Shown one piece after another: positions 53,368 to 63,700 of a stretch of 64,000 bases of DNA. Position 1 is the stretch's first letter. Each line of letters opens with the position of its first letter. Below the pieces are notes generated by a model that saw only the letters and a list, made by a program, of their open reading frames with translations, did no database searches and was not told the origin of the DNA. The DNA comes from Sphingobacterium bambusae (GTDB lineage: Bacteria; Bacteroidota; Bacteroidia; Sphingobacteriales; Sphingobacteriaceae): positions 4,154,001-4,218,000 of the forward strand of contig NZ_CP138332.1 of assembly GCF_033955345.1 (NCBI RefSeq). The letters are read 5' to 3'. The translations under genes were made by a program, and so were the position numbers.

Positions 53368-54726
53368 ATGAGAACACTATTTATTTATCTGATAGTGCTC
53401 CCGCTTTGCCTCGGCAGCGTGCGCGCACAATCAACGCTTTTGGATACTTATCTGGAAGAAGGGTTGGCAAACAATCTACTGCTTCAGGAGAAGAATCTAT
53501 CATTGGATAGGGCACTCCATGCTGTACAGGTTGCTAAGTCGATGTATCTTCCCGCGGTAGACCTAGACGTCGCCTATTCGCATGCCAAAGGCGGGCGTTC
53601 CATAGAGCTGCCCGTAGGTGATTTGTTAAACCCTGTTTACAATACGTTAAATGCACTTACGCAATCGCAGGCATTTCCACAGATAGGCAACGAAACAATC
53701 AACTTCTTGCCACAGAACTACTACGACGCCAAGATCCGGACGGTTATGCCTTTATTGAATACTGATCTTGGCTATAATCAACGCATAAAGGCTGCCGCGG
53801 TAAAACTGCAGGAGAACGAGGTGGAGATATACAAGCGCGAATTGATAAAGGAAATAAAAAGTGCCTACTATCAATACCTTACGGCGATCCAAGTTAGGGA
53901 AATCTACCATTCTTCATTGGCGCTCGCGCAAGAGGGCTTACGCGTAAACCAGAAACTGCTGGATGCAGGCAAAGGGCTACCTGCCTATGTCATCAGAGCG
54001 CAATCGGAGATTGCGGGGATCGAAGCACAGCTTGCCGATGCGGAGAAGAGCATAAAAAATGCAGGGCTATATTTTAATATGCTGCTGAATAGGGAGGCCG
54101 ATGCCGAGATATTTGAAGATGATATGTTGGCAAAAGATGCGTTATGGTCTTTGCAGAATTGGGGGGAAGTCGATGCTTCGGCTCGTGAAGAGCTAAGTTC
54201 TTTGGAGACGGGTATTGCGATACAGGAATCGGTGCTTAAGATGAATAAGCAATACATGGTGCCTAAAATAAGTGGTTTCTTTGACTTGGGTTCGCAGGCC
54301 GAAGGGCTTAAGTTCAATGAAGATTCGCGCTATTTTATGGTTGGCCTTACAATGAAAATGCCCATCTTTCAGGGCAACAGGAATCGTCTGAAGGTGCAGG
54401 AGGCAAAGGTGGACTTGGCGAGCTCGCGCAATAAAAAGGCACAGGTCGAGCAACAGTTGGCAATGGCCATCGGCGTTGCCCGAAACGAAGTGCTCGCAGC
54501 ATTGAAGAATTTAGATAAGTCTAAGGTGCAGCTGGAGACTGCCGGAACCTACCAGCGATTGATTCAAAAAGGATTCGCAGCAGGGGTAAATACCTACATG
54601 GAAACCATCGATGCCCGTAGCCAATATACCCAAGCCAAATTAGCAGAAACAGTCAGTAAACTACAGATCCTTAGTGCGCTGGCGAATTTAGAACGTGAAT
54701 CGGCCACCTATCAAATACCACAATAA
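53368..54726 (+). CDS. TolC-type outer membrane efflux protein
   Basis: The 452-residue outer membrane channel of a tripartite efflux pump starts with a signal peptide (MRTLFIYLIVLPLCLGSVRAQ). Two repeated OEP coiled-coil and strand domains follow, the second ending TYMETIDARSQYTQAKLAE. A TTG 9 codons upstream overlaps the operator and is less likely. The stop codon overlaps the adaptor's ATG by one base (TAATG), which indicates translational coupling. Confidence 0.92.
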   Translation: MRTLFIYLIVLPLCLGSVRAQSTLLDTYLEEGLANNLLLQEKNLSLDRALHAVQVAKSMYLPAVDLDVAYSHAKGGRSIELPVGDLLNPVYNTLNALTQSQAFPQIGNETINFLPQNYYDAKIRTVMPLLNTDLGYNQRIKAAAVKLQENEVEIYKRELIKEIKSAYYQYLTAIQVREIYHSSLALAQEGLRVNQKLLDAGKGLPAYVIRAQSEIAGIEAQLADAEKSIKNAGLYFNMLLNREADAEIFEDDMLAKDALWSLQNWGEVDASAREELSSLETGIAIQESVLKMNKQYMVPKISGFFDLGSQAEGLKFNEDSRYFMVGLTMKMPIFQGNRNRLKVQEAKVDLASSRNKKAQVEQQLAMAIGVARNEVLAALKNLDKSKVQLETAGTYQRLIQKGFAAGVNTYMETIDARSQYTQAKLAETVSKLQILSALANLERESATYQIPQ

Positions 54727-55793
54727 TGAAAACATTACATCTCTTTCCTCTATTTATTGCCGCATTGGCGGCAAGCATCGCCTTGCAGGCTTGTCAACAT
54801 ACTGATCGCGTAAAGGCCATTCCCAATTCGGATACCATTCCGGTGGCATTGTTGTCACTGCAGAACAGCTCGTCGACCGTAGCTTTCGAAGCAACGGGTA
54901 CATTTACTACAGATGATGAAACCCTGTTGAGTTTCAAAAGTGGTGGCGTGATCGAAAAGATATATGTACGCGAAGGTGATGCTGTGCGCTCAGGGCAGCT
55001 ATTGGCTCGCGTGCACATGGATGAGGTGGATGCCCGAGCATCGCAGGTAGGTTTGGCAGTAGAGAAAGCACAACGCGATTACGATAGGGTTAATCAGCTT
55101 TATCGCGATAGTGTCTCTACCCTAGAGCAATTGCAAAATGCACAGACGGCTTTGCGCGTGGCGCAGCAGGATGTCAAGAGCATACGGTTTAACAAGCAAT
55201 ATTCGGAGATACGTGCTACAAGCAGTGGCTATGTATTGGCACGTTTGGCACAAGAGGGGCAGGTTGTAGGGCCGGGAACACCGGTTTTCCAGATCAATGG
55301 TGCCAATGAGGGTAATTGGGAACTGAAGGTGGGCATGTCGGATCGGCAATGGGCTGCCACGCAGGTAGGTGATACGGCCGTAGTCGAGGCAGACGCTTTG
55401 GGTGATGGTGGCTTTAAAGCTGTGGTGAGTCGCAAGGCAGAGGGCTTGGATCCTAACACGGGCACGTTCAGTGTTTTCCTGCGCCTATTGGGTAAGCCAC
55501 AGCGTAAATTGGCTGCAGGGATATTTGCTACTGCGAAGCTGCAGGCACGGGAAAATACCGCTTCCGGATGGCAAATACCCTATGAATCCTTGTTGGATGG
55601 TAATGGAAAAGAAGGATATGTTTTTGTGACCAACGATAACCGTGTTGCCAAACGCGTTAAAATTACGCTCGGACCTATCTCGGCCGACGAGGTTACGGTG
55701 TTATCCGGATTGGAAGGCGCGAAAGCATTGGTGGTATCGGGTAGTCCCTATTTGGTTGACGGTGCGCCGATTCGTGTTCTTAAACAGAAATAA
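54726..55793 (+). CDS. RND efflux periplasmic adaptor (MFP) lipoprotein
   Basis: The 355-residue adaptor links the inner membrane pump to TolC. It has a lipobox (LQAC, Cys23), then a barrel-sandwich hybrid (IYVREGDAVRSGQLLARVH), a helical hairpin, the second biotinyl-like half (SGYVLARLAQEGQVVGPGTPVFQI) and a beta-barrel. It starts on the last base of the tolC-type gene. Confidence 0.92.
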   Translation: MKTLHLFPLFIAALAASIALQACQHTDRVKAIPNSDTIPVALLSLQNSSSTVAFEATGTFTTDDETLLSFKSGGVIEKIYVREGDAVRSGQLLARVHMDEVDARASQVGLAVEKAQRDYDRVNQLYRDSVSTLEQLQNAQTALRVAQQDVKSIRFNKQYSEIRATSSGYVLARLAQEGQVVGPGTPVFQINGANEGNWELKVGMSDRQWAATQVGDTAVVEADALGDGGFKAVVSRKAEGLDPNTGTFSVFLRLLGKPQRKLAAGIFATAKLQARENTASGWQIPYESLLDGNGKEGYVFVTNDNRVAKRVKITLGPISADEVTVLSGLEGAKALVVSGSPYLVDGAPIRVLKQK

Positions 55794-55802
55794 TCGTTTG
55801 TT

Positions 55803-58800
55803 ATGAGTCTTATCAAGTATCCGATTAAGAACTACCAGTTCACCCTGATCATGGTATTGATGGTTATCGTAGTTGCGCTAAGCACGGTGTTTACTATGCC
55901 CCGCGCTGAAGATCCAGAAATGAAACCTGTGAACTTTCCGGTTACGGTGATCTATCCCGGTACCAGTCCAAAAGATATGGAGCAGCTCGTCGTGAAGCCG
56001 TTAGAGAGTCGATTTTACGCCTTGGATGGTATCAAACGCATCAAGACAACGATCAGCAATGGTGTGGCATTTTTGTTCGTAGAATACGTATATGGTGAAG
56101 ATTACGATGCCAAATACCAAGAGCTGGTGCGTGAACTCAGTGCTGCCCGTCCGGAGCTGCCAGATAATATATATAGCGCTGAAGTGCGCAAGATCGATCC
56201 TACAGGGGTCAGTGTTATCCAGTCGGCCTTGGTTTCTGAAAATGCTTCCCTATCAACCATGAAAAAATTGGCGGACGACTTGAAGTCACGTTTGGAAAAG
56301 GTGCGTGCATTGAAGGATGTAGAAATCAGTGGTCTGCCCGATCAGCTGGTGCGGGTCGATCTAGATTTACCTAGAATGGCAAACCTGAAAATCCCCATGG
56401 ATCGCGTGATACAGGCCATACAAAGCGAAAATCAGAATATCCCTGGAGGAAGTGTTCATGCTGGTGAACGTACTTTTAGTGTGAAGACCAGTGGTGATTA
56501 TCAAAGTATAGAAGAGATTAAGCACACCATCGTATCCAGCGCACAAGGGCGCAATATTTTGTTGAACGATATCGCCGAGGTGTATCCTACCTTTGCGGAA
56601 AAAAGCCATATTACCCGATTGAACGGCTACCATGCTGTGTTGGTCAATGCCGCTCAGAAGAGTGGAATGAACATCAGTGAAACGCAAAAGCAATATGCTG
56701 TGGTGCTGGATGAATTCCGGAAAACGTTGCCTGATAACGTGGATTTCATCGTGAACTTCGATCAGGCGGATCAGGTAAACACACGCTTAAGTGGATTGGG
56801 TATCGATTTTGTGATTGCAATAACCTTGGTGTTGTTCACCTTGTTGCCCTTAGGCACACGTGCCTCTTTGGTGGTGATGATAGCTATTCCGCTGTCGCTA
56901 GGTTTAGGCTTGGTTACCTTGAATATTATTGGTTATTCACTTAATCAGCTAAGTATTGTTGGATTTGTGGTGGCTTTGGGCCTAGTGGTGGATGATAGTA
57001 TTGTGGTGGTAGAAAATATAGAACGCTGGATGCGAGACGGTTATTCGCGGGTGGAAGCGGCTATCAAAGGCACTAGCCAAATCGCTTTGGCGGTGGTCGG
57101 TTGTACGGTGACCTTGGTCATTGCGTTTTTGCCGCTGATGTTTATGCCGGAGATGGCCGGTGACTTCATTCGGAGTATGCCGACAGCGGTTATCGCATCT
57201 GTCGTAGGCTCTATGTTTGTGGCATTGTTGGTGGTTCCTTTCTTGGCCAGCAAGCTGCTGAAGCCACATGAATCTGGCGAAGGCAATTTTATCTTGCGCG
57301 GCCTGCAGAAGATTATTCATGGAACCTATGCCGTGTGGCTTGATAAAGCGCTGAAGCATCCTAAACGTACGGGGCTTATCGCTTTGCTTATCTTCTTTGG
57401 CGCTGCAGCGCTAATTCCTATGGTTGGATTTTCGCTGTTTCCTCCATCCGAGAAACCGCAATTTATGATACAGATTGCCGCTCCTTTGCAGGGAAGCATA
57501 CAGACGACGGATAGTATCACGCGTCGGATAGAGACCGAGTTGCATGATATCCCATCGGTCAAATACTTTACAAGCAATGTTGGGAAGGGAAATCCGCGCA
57601 TCTACTATAACATGAACCAAGGCAATGAAAATGTGGCTTACGCAGATATTTTTGTGCAGTTGCATCCCGATGTTAAGGCGAAAGAAAAGGAGAAGTTGAT
57701 TGAGGAGCTTCGTGGGCGCTGGACATCCTATCTGGGTGCGAAAATCGAAGTGAAGAATTTTGAACAAGGCGTTCCCGTGCTATCGCCGGTAGAGGTGCGG
57801 TTGTTTGGCGACGATTTGGATACTTTACAGAAGCTGGCGGCCGATGTTGAGCATATGTTGCAAACAACAGAAGGCAACGTCTACGTGAACAACCCCTTGA
57901 AAAACAAGAAAACAGATTTAAAGGTACAGATAAACCGAGAGAAAGCCATGGCGCTGGGTGTTCCTACAGCGCGCATCGATCAGACAATTCGCGTGGCGCT
58001 TGCTGGTTACACGGCAGGAACTTATACCGATCCAAATGTGGATGATAATGATTATCGTATAACGGTTACGGTACCCCGTGCAAATACGCCAGATATCCAT
58101 GTGTTTGATGCTATTTTCGTAAATAATGTGGAGGGAACGGCAATTCCGTTAAGCCAATTGGCGAGCTTGACCTTCGAAACATCTCCATCGAATGTGTATC
58201 ATCAGAATAAGCAGCGCATGGTATCGGTCAACTCTTCTGTCGCAAAGGGATACACGAATGATGAGGTGATCGATGCGGTGATCAAGAAAATGGATGCTTT
58301 TGCCTTTCCTGCCGGCTATTCCTACGAAATGGGAGGAGAGGTGGAAAGCCGCGAAACGGCCTTTGGCGGTTTTGGGACTATTATCATGGTTACGGTATTC
58401 TTGTTTATCGCGGTGCTCGTGCTTGAGTTCAAGACGTTTAAAAGCACCTTGATCGTGCTCTCTGTTATTCCACTAGGTATTGTAGGTGCGGTGTTGGCCT
58501 TGCTGGTAACCGGCAACACATTATCCTTCGTTGCAACGATTGGCCTAGTGGCATTGGCTGGTATTGAAGTGAAGAACACAATTTTGTTGGTGGACTTTAC
58601 TAATCAGTTGCGAAGGGAGGGGATGGAGCTAAATGAAGCGATAGAGCAAGCGGGTGAAATTCGATTTCTACCCATCATCCTGACTTCACTAACTGCCATT
58701 GGAGGTCTCCTGCCTATTGCTTGGTCCAGCAATCCATTGATATCGCCGCTAGCGATCGTGATGATTGGCGGGTTGATCAGCTCGACCTTGCTGTCACGTA

Positions 58801-58853
58801 TTGTTACACCCGTGGTGTATAAATTGATTCCACCACAGATTGAAAAAGACTAA
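55803..58853 (+). CDS. RND efflux transporter permease (AcrB-type)
   Basis: The 1016-residue inner membrane pump has 12 membrane segments in two repeats and two large periplasmic loops. The proton relay in TM4 is visible as two Asp residues (397 and 398) in LVVDDSIVVVENIERW, close to D407/D408 of AcrB. Such pumps expel drugs, detergents or dyes. It starts 9 nt after the adaptor stop, completing the tetR-tolC-adaptor-pump operon. No clear terminator follows. Confidence 0.94.
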   Translation: MSLIKYPIKNYQFTLIMVLMVIVVALSTVFTMPRAEDPEMKPVNFPVTVIYPGTSPKDMEQLVVKPLESRFYALDGIKRIKTTISNGVAFLFVEYVYGEDYDAKYQELVRELSAARPELPDNIYSAEVRKIDPTGVSVIQSALVSENASLSTMKKLADDLKSRLEKVRALKDVEISGLPDQLVRVDLDLPRMANLKIPMDRVIQAIQSENQNIPGGSVHAGERTFSVKTSGDYQSIEEIKHTIVSSAQGRNILLNDIAEVYPTFAEKSHITRLNGYHAVLVNAAQKSGMNISETQKQYAVVLDEFRKTLPDNVDFIVNFDQADQVNTRLSGLGIDFVIAITLVLFTLLPLGTRASLVVMIAIPLSLGLGLVTLNIIGYSLNQLSIVGFVVALGLVVDDSIVVVENIERWMRDGYSRVEAAIKGTSQIALAVVGCTVTLVIAFLPLMFMPEMAGDFIRSMPTAVIASVVGSMFVALLVVPFLASKLLKPHESGEGNFILRGLQKIIHGTYAVWLDKALKHPKRTGLIALLIFFGAAALIPMVGFSLFPPSEKPQFMIQIAAPLQGSIQTTDSITRRIETELHDIPSVKYFTSNVGKGNPRIYYNMNQGNENVAYADIFVQLHPDVKAKEKEKLIEELRGRWTSYLGAKIEVKNFEQGVPVLSPVEVRLFGDDLDTLQKLAADVEHMLQTTEGNVYVNNPLKNKKTDLKVQINREKAMALGVPTARIDQTIRVALAGYTAGTYTDPNVDDNDYRITVTVPRANTPDIHVFDAIFVNNVEGTAIPLSQLASLTFETSPSNVYHQNKQRMVSVNSSVAKGYTNDEVIDAVIKKMDAFAFPAGYSYEMGGEVESRETAFGGFGTIIMVTVFLFIAVLVLEFKTFKSTLIVLSVIPLGIVGAVLALLVTGNTLSFVATIGLVALAGIEVKNTILLVDFTNQLRREGMELNEAIEQAGEIRFLPIILTSLTAIGGLLPIAWSSNPLISPLAIVMIGGLISSTLLSRIVTPVVYKLIPPQIEKD

Positions 58854-58923
58854 GTAATAGCGCTGAAAAGCTGTTTATTCGTGTTTTTGGAGGGGCAATT
58901 TGAGCTCATATAAAATGGAAAGC

Positions 58924-58962
58924 AAAATGCTAGCATTTTCACAGAAATGCTAGCATTTATTG
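58924..58962. other. Tandem palindrome hairpin
   Basis: AAATGCTAGCATTT occurs twice (58925-58938 and 58945-58958). Each copy is itself a palindrome, and the pair can form a hairpin with a six-base loop. It lies at the 3' end of the small minus-strand ORF and beyond the RND gene, so it may terminate one or both. Confidence 0.5.
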
Positions 58963-59160
58963 CCACAGTATTAGCTTGTGAAACAGGAAAGCTAGCATAT
59001 AGCGTAGCATTGCTAGCAGGTGTGACAAATCAAGAAATCGATGGCACTTTAGAGTGAGATCTAATGTATGGGTTCGCTCTGCGAGTGTTTCATAGGTCGA
59101 TGTTAACCGTTTAACGCTATCATACAGCTTGCCTAAGCGGATAGTTAGCTTTTTTTTCAT
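58957..59160 (-). CDS. Doubtful small ORF of 67 codons
   Basis: This frame encodes MKKKLTIRLGKLYDSVKRL at the start and a hydrophobic C-terminus (LAMLRYMLAFLFHKLILW). It has no recognised family and no visible promoter on the minus strand. Its stop overlaps a hairpin. It may be a small membrane peptide, or an artefact of the GCTAGC repeat region, whose last two copies lie inside it. I rate it as unproven. Confidence 0.25.
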   Translation of the reverse strand: MKKKLTIRLGKLYDSVKRLTSTYETLAERTHTLDLTLKCHRFLDLSHLLAMLRYMLAFLFHKLILWQ

Positions 59161-59193
59161 ATGTTAGTGCGTGATGAAGGAAAGAAAAGCTTT

Positions 59194-59224
59194 TTTGCAT
59201 TCTATAAATTTTCTTATACCTTTG
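59194..59224 (+). promoter_or_regulatory. Consensus promoter of the Mef-like gene leader
   Basis: TTTG (59194-59197), a 19-nt spacer and TACCTTTG (59217-59224): a perfect match. The transcript would start about 59228, nearly on the ATG of the leader ORF. Confidence 0.8.
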
Positions 59225-59230
59225 TGTATC

Positions 59231-59284
59231 ATGAAGATCACGTCGTTATACAGGATTTTAACCATACGCATCAGAATAGCGTAG
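59231..59284 (+). CDS. 17-codon leader peptide (putative)
   Basis: The ORF encodes MKITSLYRILTIRIRIA, directly after a consensus promoter and 118 nt before the Mef-like ATG. It contains Arg13-Ile14-Arg15, the basic-x-basic type of motif at which macrolide-bound ribosomes stall. Since the ATG is only a few bases after the predicted start site, the ORF would be leaderless. It is a leader candidate, not a proven gene. Confidence 0.45.
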   Translation: MKITSLYRILTIRIRIA

Positions 59285-59288
59285 GGAC

Positions 59289-59386
59289 GAGGTTCCAAAC
59301 CTTGTTTTCCGGTGGTGAGTAAGCAGTTTCTTGCTTATTCCTCTTTATAAAACAATTTTATTTTGTCAGGCTTACTACAAGAAGCC
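59289..59386 (+). promoter_or_regulatory. Alternative hairpins in the Mef-like leader
   Basis: Stem A pairs 59317-59325 with 59332-59340 (9 pairs, one G-T). The same segment (59318-59324) can instead pair perfectly with 59370-59376 (7 bp), and 59369-59373 can pair with 59382-59386. A small hairpin (59290-59294 with 59298-59302) lies before them. The pairings exclude each other, the usual layout of an attenuator. Confidence 0.45.
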
Positions 59387-59402
59387 ATTACGATTTATTT
59401 AT

Positions 59403-60659
59403 ATGAAAGCGCATTGGAAGAAGAAATTCTTAATGATATGGACAGGGCAGTTTGTGTCTTTGATCAGCAGTTCTGCTGTAAATTTTGCTATTATTATATG
59501 GCTGAGCATTGAACACGCATCAGCCGAAGTATTGGCGTATAGCGCTATTGCGGGCATGCTGCCGGCAGCGCTTATCGGTCCTTTTGCTGGTGTTTATATC
59601 GATCGTTGGGATCGTAAAAAAACGATGATGTTGGCTGATACTTTCGTTGCGGCCTGTACCTTGGTGATGTCGGTTAGTTTCTATATGGGGCATGAAAGCT
59701 TGCTTCTTATTTACCTAATGTTGGGATTAAGGTCGGTAGGCTCGGCCTTCCATATGCCGGCGATGCAGGCTGCCATCCCTATGATTGCACCGGAATCGGA
59801 ATTGCTTCGCATTGCGGGCATTAACCAAACCATACAATCTATATCGTCTATTGCTGGACCTGCGCTGGGAGCTTTGGCGATATCGATGATGTCCATTGGC
59901 AATGTGCTCTTGTTGGACATTGCTGGTGCGGTAATCGCCGTAGGTTCTCTGTTATTTGTGCACATTCCGAACCCCAAGATCGCCGAGAAAGCTAAGGCTA
60001 GCTTTGCGCAGGTATGGAATGATCTGCAGGGTGGATTTCGAGAGATCACAGATAATAAAGGTCTAATGTGGCTGTTTGTGTTTTCAACCGTCGTAACCTT
60101 CTGCATCATGCCTATTGCAGTGCTCTTTCCCTTGCTCACACTAAACCATTTCCACGGTGGAAAATGGGAAATGAGCATCATTGAGATGATGTGGGGCGTA
60201 GGTATGTTGGTCGGCGGTGGCCTGATTGGTATCTTTAAGCCCGCGTTTTCCAAAATACGGCTCATCAACTGTACGTATGTGGTCTTGGGGTTGTCGCTGG
60301 CTTTGTCGGGTTACTTGCCCGCAAGCACTTTTTTTATTTTCGTAGGATTGACTATTGTTGGTGGTATCGCAGCTGCAGTATACAATGCTTGTTTTATGAC
60401 CGTTCTACAGGAAGAAGTACAGCCTGAGTTGCTGGGAAGAGTCTTCTCGCTTTATTTCAGTATCGCTATTATTCCGACGGTATTAGGACTTCTAGGTACC
60501 GGGTGGGCGGCGGACGCTTTCGGTGTTAACTATTTGTTTATGATATTGGGGAGCTTAATAGTAGTGATCGGCGTATTGTCCTTCCTTAATAGCGCCTTAG
60601 GTATGTTGGGCAACGCTAGAAAAACTAAGGAAGCTGCCGCATCCGATGAAATGAGCTAG
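59403..60659 (+). CDS. MFS exporter, Mef(A)-like
   Basis: The 418-residue membrane protein has 12 predicted segments and an MFS motif A (GVYIDRWDRKKTM, 63-75). Its start (KKKFLMIWTGQFVSLISSSAVNFAIIIWL) and the segment LGLRSVGSAFHMPAMQAAIPMI resemble Mef(A) macrolide efflux proteins. A macrolide or other drug substrate is likely but not proven. The ATG at 59403 gives a Mef-like start; a TTG at 59331 lies in a hairpin. A leader ORF and alternative hairpins upstream suggest inducible expression. Confidence 0.85.
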   Translation: MKAHWKKKFLMIWTGQFVSLISSSAVNFAIIIWLSIEHASAEVLAYSAIAGMLPAALIGPFAGVYIDRWDRKKTMMLADTFVAACTLVMSVSFYMGHESLLLIYLMLGLRSVGSAFHMPAMQAAIPMIAPESELLRIAGINQTIQSISSIAGPALGALAISMMSIGNVLLLDIAGAVIAVGSLLFVHIPNPKIAEKAKASFAQVWNDLQGGFREITDNKGLMWLFVFSTVVTFCIMPIAVLFPLLTLNHFHGGKWEMSIIEMMWGVGMLVGGGLIGIFKPAFSKIRLINCTYVVLGLSLALSGYLPASTFFIFVGLTIVGGIAAAVYNACFMTVLQEEVQPELLGRVFSLYFSIAIIPTVLGLLGTGWAADAFGVNYLFMILGSLIVVIGVLSFLNSALGMLGNARKTKEAAASDEMS

Positions 60660-60698
60660 TATTCTAGATTAAAGGCTGTTTGATCACACAACGTTCAC

Positions 60699-60738
60699 AA
60701 AAAAGAGATTGCAACGAACTTCTGGCAATCTCTTTTTT
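60699..60738. terminator. Shared two-way terminator, Mef-like gene and smc
   Basis: A perfect 14-bp stem (60699-60712 with 60725-60738) with a 12-nt loop and T runs on both strands, between the convergent genes. Confidence 0.92.
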
Positions 60739-60750
60739 GTAAAATCTTAC

Positions 60751-63700
60751 TTAGGCTACATCACGCAGGTCTACCGCGACAACGCGTGAAACTCCTTGCT
60801 CAACCATCGTTACACCGTAGATAATATCAGTGCTGGCGATGGTGCGTTTATTGTGCGAAACAATGATAAACTGCGAGTTTTTAGAGAAATCGCGGATAAT
60901 ATTGTTGAATTTATCGATGTTTGTATCGTCCAACGGAGCATCGACCTCATCGAAAATACAGAATGGAGCGGGCTTCAAGAGGTAAAGGGAGAATAGCAAC
61001 GCCGTAGCGGTAAGGGTTTTTTCACCACCCGACAGCTGATTGATCGATAGCGGACGTTTTCCTTTCGGGCGGGCGATGATATCGATATCAGATTCTAGCG
61101 GGTTCGCGGGATCGGTTAATACCATATCGCAGGAATCTTCCTGATTGAATAAGGAACGGAAGACATGGATGAAGTTCTCACGTACCGTGTTGAAGGCATG
61201 CATAAATTTGTCGTTGGCGGTTTGGTCAATCTCGCTGATTGTAGCCATTAACGTTGCCTTTGCTTCCAGAAGGTCATCTTTCTCCTTGGTAATAAAGCTG
61301 TGGCGTTCACTCATTTCATCATACGCTTCTTTGGCCATAGGGTTGATAGAGCCGTAGGAATCCAATTGTTTTTTTAGCTTGTCACATGCCTCGATCAGCT
61401 CGGCCTGTGAGCGTTCGATTTCGGGTGTTTCGTTTTGTAGTAATTCTTGAAGGTCGATATTAAATTCGACCGCTAAACGTTCTTTAAGGCTGTTGAGCTC
61501 CAGTTGCAGCGCGTTTTTCTTATCTTTCAGCTCCGACAAGAGGAAGTCATTTTGGTCTTTGTTGCGCCGTGATTGTGCGATATGATCTTCCAGATCTATA
61601 ACGATTTTGCGTGCTGCAAAGAAATCGTCTTCGATTTCCTGCAATCCTTTTTCCAAGGCCTCCTTTTGTGTATACATGGCCGTAAGATCCTCGTCATTGT
61701 TGTCCGTGAAGGACTGCGCATGTTTCATGTCTACTTTCACCTGCTCATATTCCAAGCTGTTTTTTTCCATGCGCGATTCGAAAGTTTCCTGTTGGCTTTC
61801 TCGGTACTCCACATCCTTCTGTAGACTGGAAACCTTGTTTTGCTGCTGGTGGAATCGGATATTCTCCTGATTAAAAACCGTAGATTTTTCGTTGAGTATA
61901 TCGGATATTTCCGCATAGGCGTCCTGCAGCTCCAACATCTCTTGCTGGTGCGTTTGGCTCTCTGATTTCAGTTGCACAAGCTGCGGCTCGGCTTGCTGTA
62001 GCTGCTCACTGATCAAACTAACTTTATTTTCTATATCCTGCTTTCTATTTTGGCTGTTCGTAATGAAGGCTTGATATTGCTCCTGCTTCGTCTTTACCGA
62101 AATAAGCTCATTGTTCAGGCGGTTAAGTAGGTTGCGCAACTCGTCTATCAAATCTTTTTGTGAAGAGATACGCAAGGTTGCCAATCGATCCACGCCATCC
62201 ATTTCCTTGCCCTGCAAAGCTTCGATCTGTTGATTAAGTTCTTTGATCTCTTTGCTCAGGTTTTCCAGGTTTTTAGCCCTGCCTATACGTTTTCCTTCAA
62301 AAAGCCCCACCGATCCACCACTCAGCCCGAGCATGGTTTTGGAGAACTTTCCTTCTGGATGAAGCACAACGATGTTTTCGCTAGGGAGCTGGTCGCTTAG
62401 GCTGTCTGCAGCTTCTGGTTTTAAGAGATATACGTGCTTTAATAGCTGCTCGCACAGATTACTGTATTTCTTGTCTACTTTGATGACAGCTAGCGCTGGC
62501 ATGAGCCGATCCGATGGGTGAACATGCGGCTGGCTGTCGGCCGATTGGATAGCATCGAGCACAAAAAAGTTTGCCCGCCCGCGTGAGGCATCGCTCAACA
62601 ACTGGATTGCCTGCACGGCTTCCTGTTGGTTTTCCACCACGTAGTGGTTCATGATAGGCTCTAGGTAGTTTTCTATCGCCACACGATATTCCTCTTGGCA
62701 GAAGAGGATGTCGGAAAATAAGGGGTATGATTTTTTCCAGCCTGCGTTTTTGCGTAAGAACTTGATCGACTCTGGAAAGCCTTCTAGGTTGTCCACAAGC
62801 GATTTGGTAAGGCTGTATTCATTCTGCTTGGCATCCACCAAACGCGACTCACGATTGATTTGGTTGCGCGTCTCGGTCAATTCTTCCTCGATCCCCTGTA
62901 TTTCGCGCTGTAGGCTTTCTTCAGCACGTACAGCCGCATCGTATTGCTCTTGTTGCTGTTCTACACGTTCTTCAAGATCGGCTACGGCTACATTAAATTC
63001 GGTAAGTTCTTCCTCTTTACTACTGGCATCAGATACGGTACGTAGCGACTCTTGTTGTAAGGCATCCTGTTGGATGTGGAGCACGGCGATCTCTTTCTCC
63101 AAGGTGTAGATATTGTTTTGCAGAACGGCGCTCTGTTGGGTAAAGGCATCGAGTTTGGCACGCGCCGACACCTGTTGCGTACGTAGCTCGTCCACCTCTG
63201 TTTTATTTTTTGCTATGTCCTGTTGGTAAATATCCAACGTAGATTGCTCTTGGAACAATTCTTCATGGATGCGTTTTAGTGTTTGTACAACATGTTCCAG
63301 CTGTGCTTTGTCTGTATTCAGCTCCGTTGTTAGCCTTGTTTCTTTATCTTGCAGGTGACGTAGCTGTTCATTTTTGATCTTTTTATCCGATTCGTAAGAA
63401 CGGATCTTATTGACGTATTCGTTTGTGCTTTTCTGTTGTGTAGCTAGATTTTTCTCTTTTGAAAGGATGTCATCACGTAATGTTTTCAACTGTTGCTCAC
63501 TGCTGGCGATAATTGTTGTGCTTTCCTGAATAAGTGCTTGTTGCGCCTGCTCTTGCTCGGTTATGCCTTCCAAATCGCTACTGAAACCGTCTAGTCGGTA
63601 ATAGGCTAGACCAACGCTGGCTTCGCGATATTCGTCTTTCAATTGGAAATACTTATCTGCTTTTTTTGCTTGCGTTTCCAGTTGTTTCAAGTTCTTGTTG

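Noticed and set aside
59224..59322. Alternative leader frame starting at GTG 59224
   Set aside because: The start is within the -7 element itself, so it would not be in the transcript.
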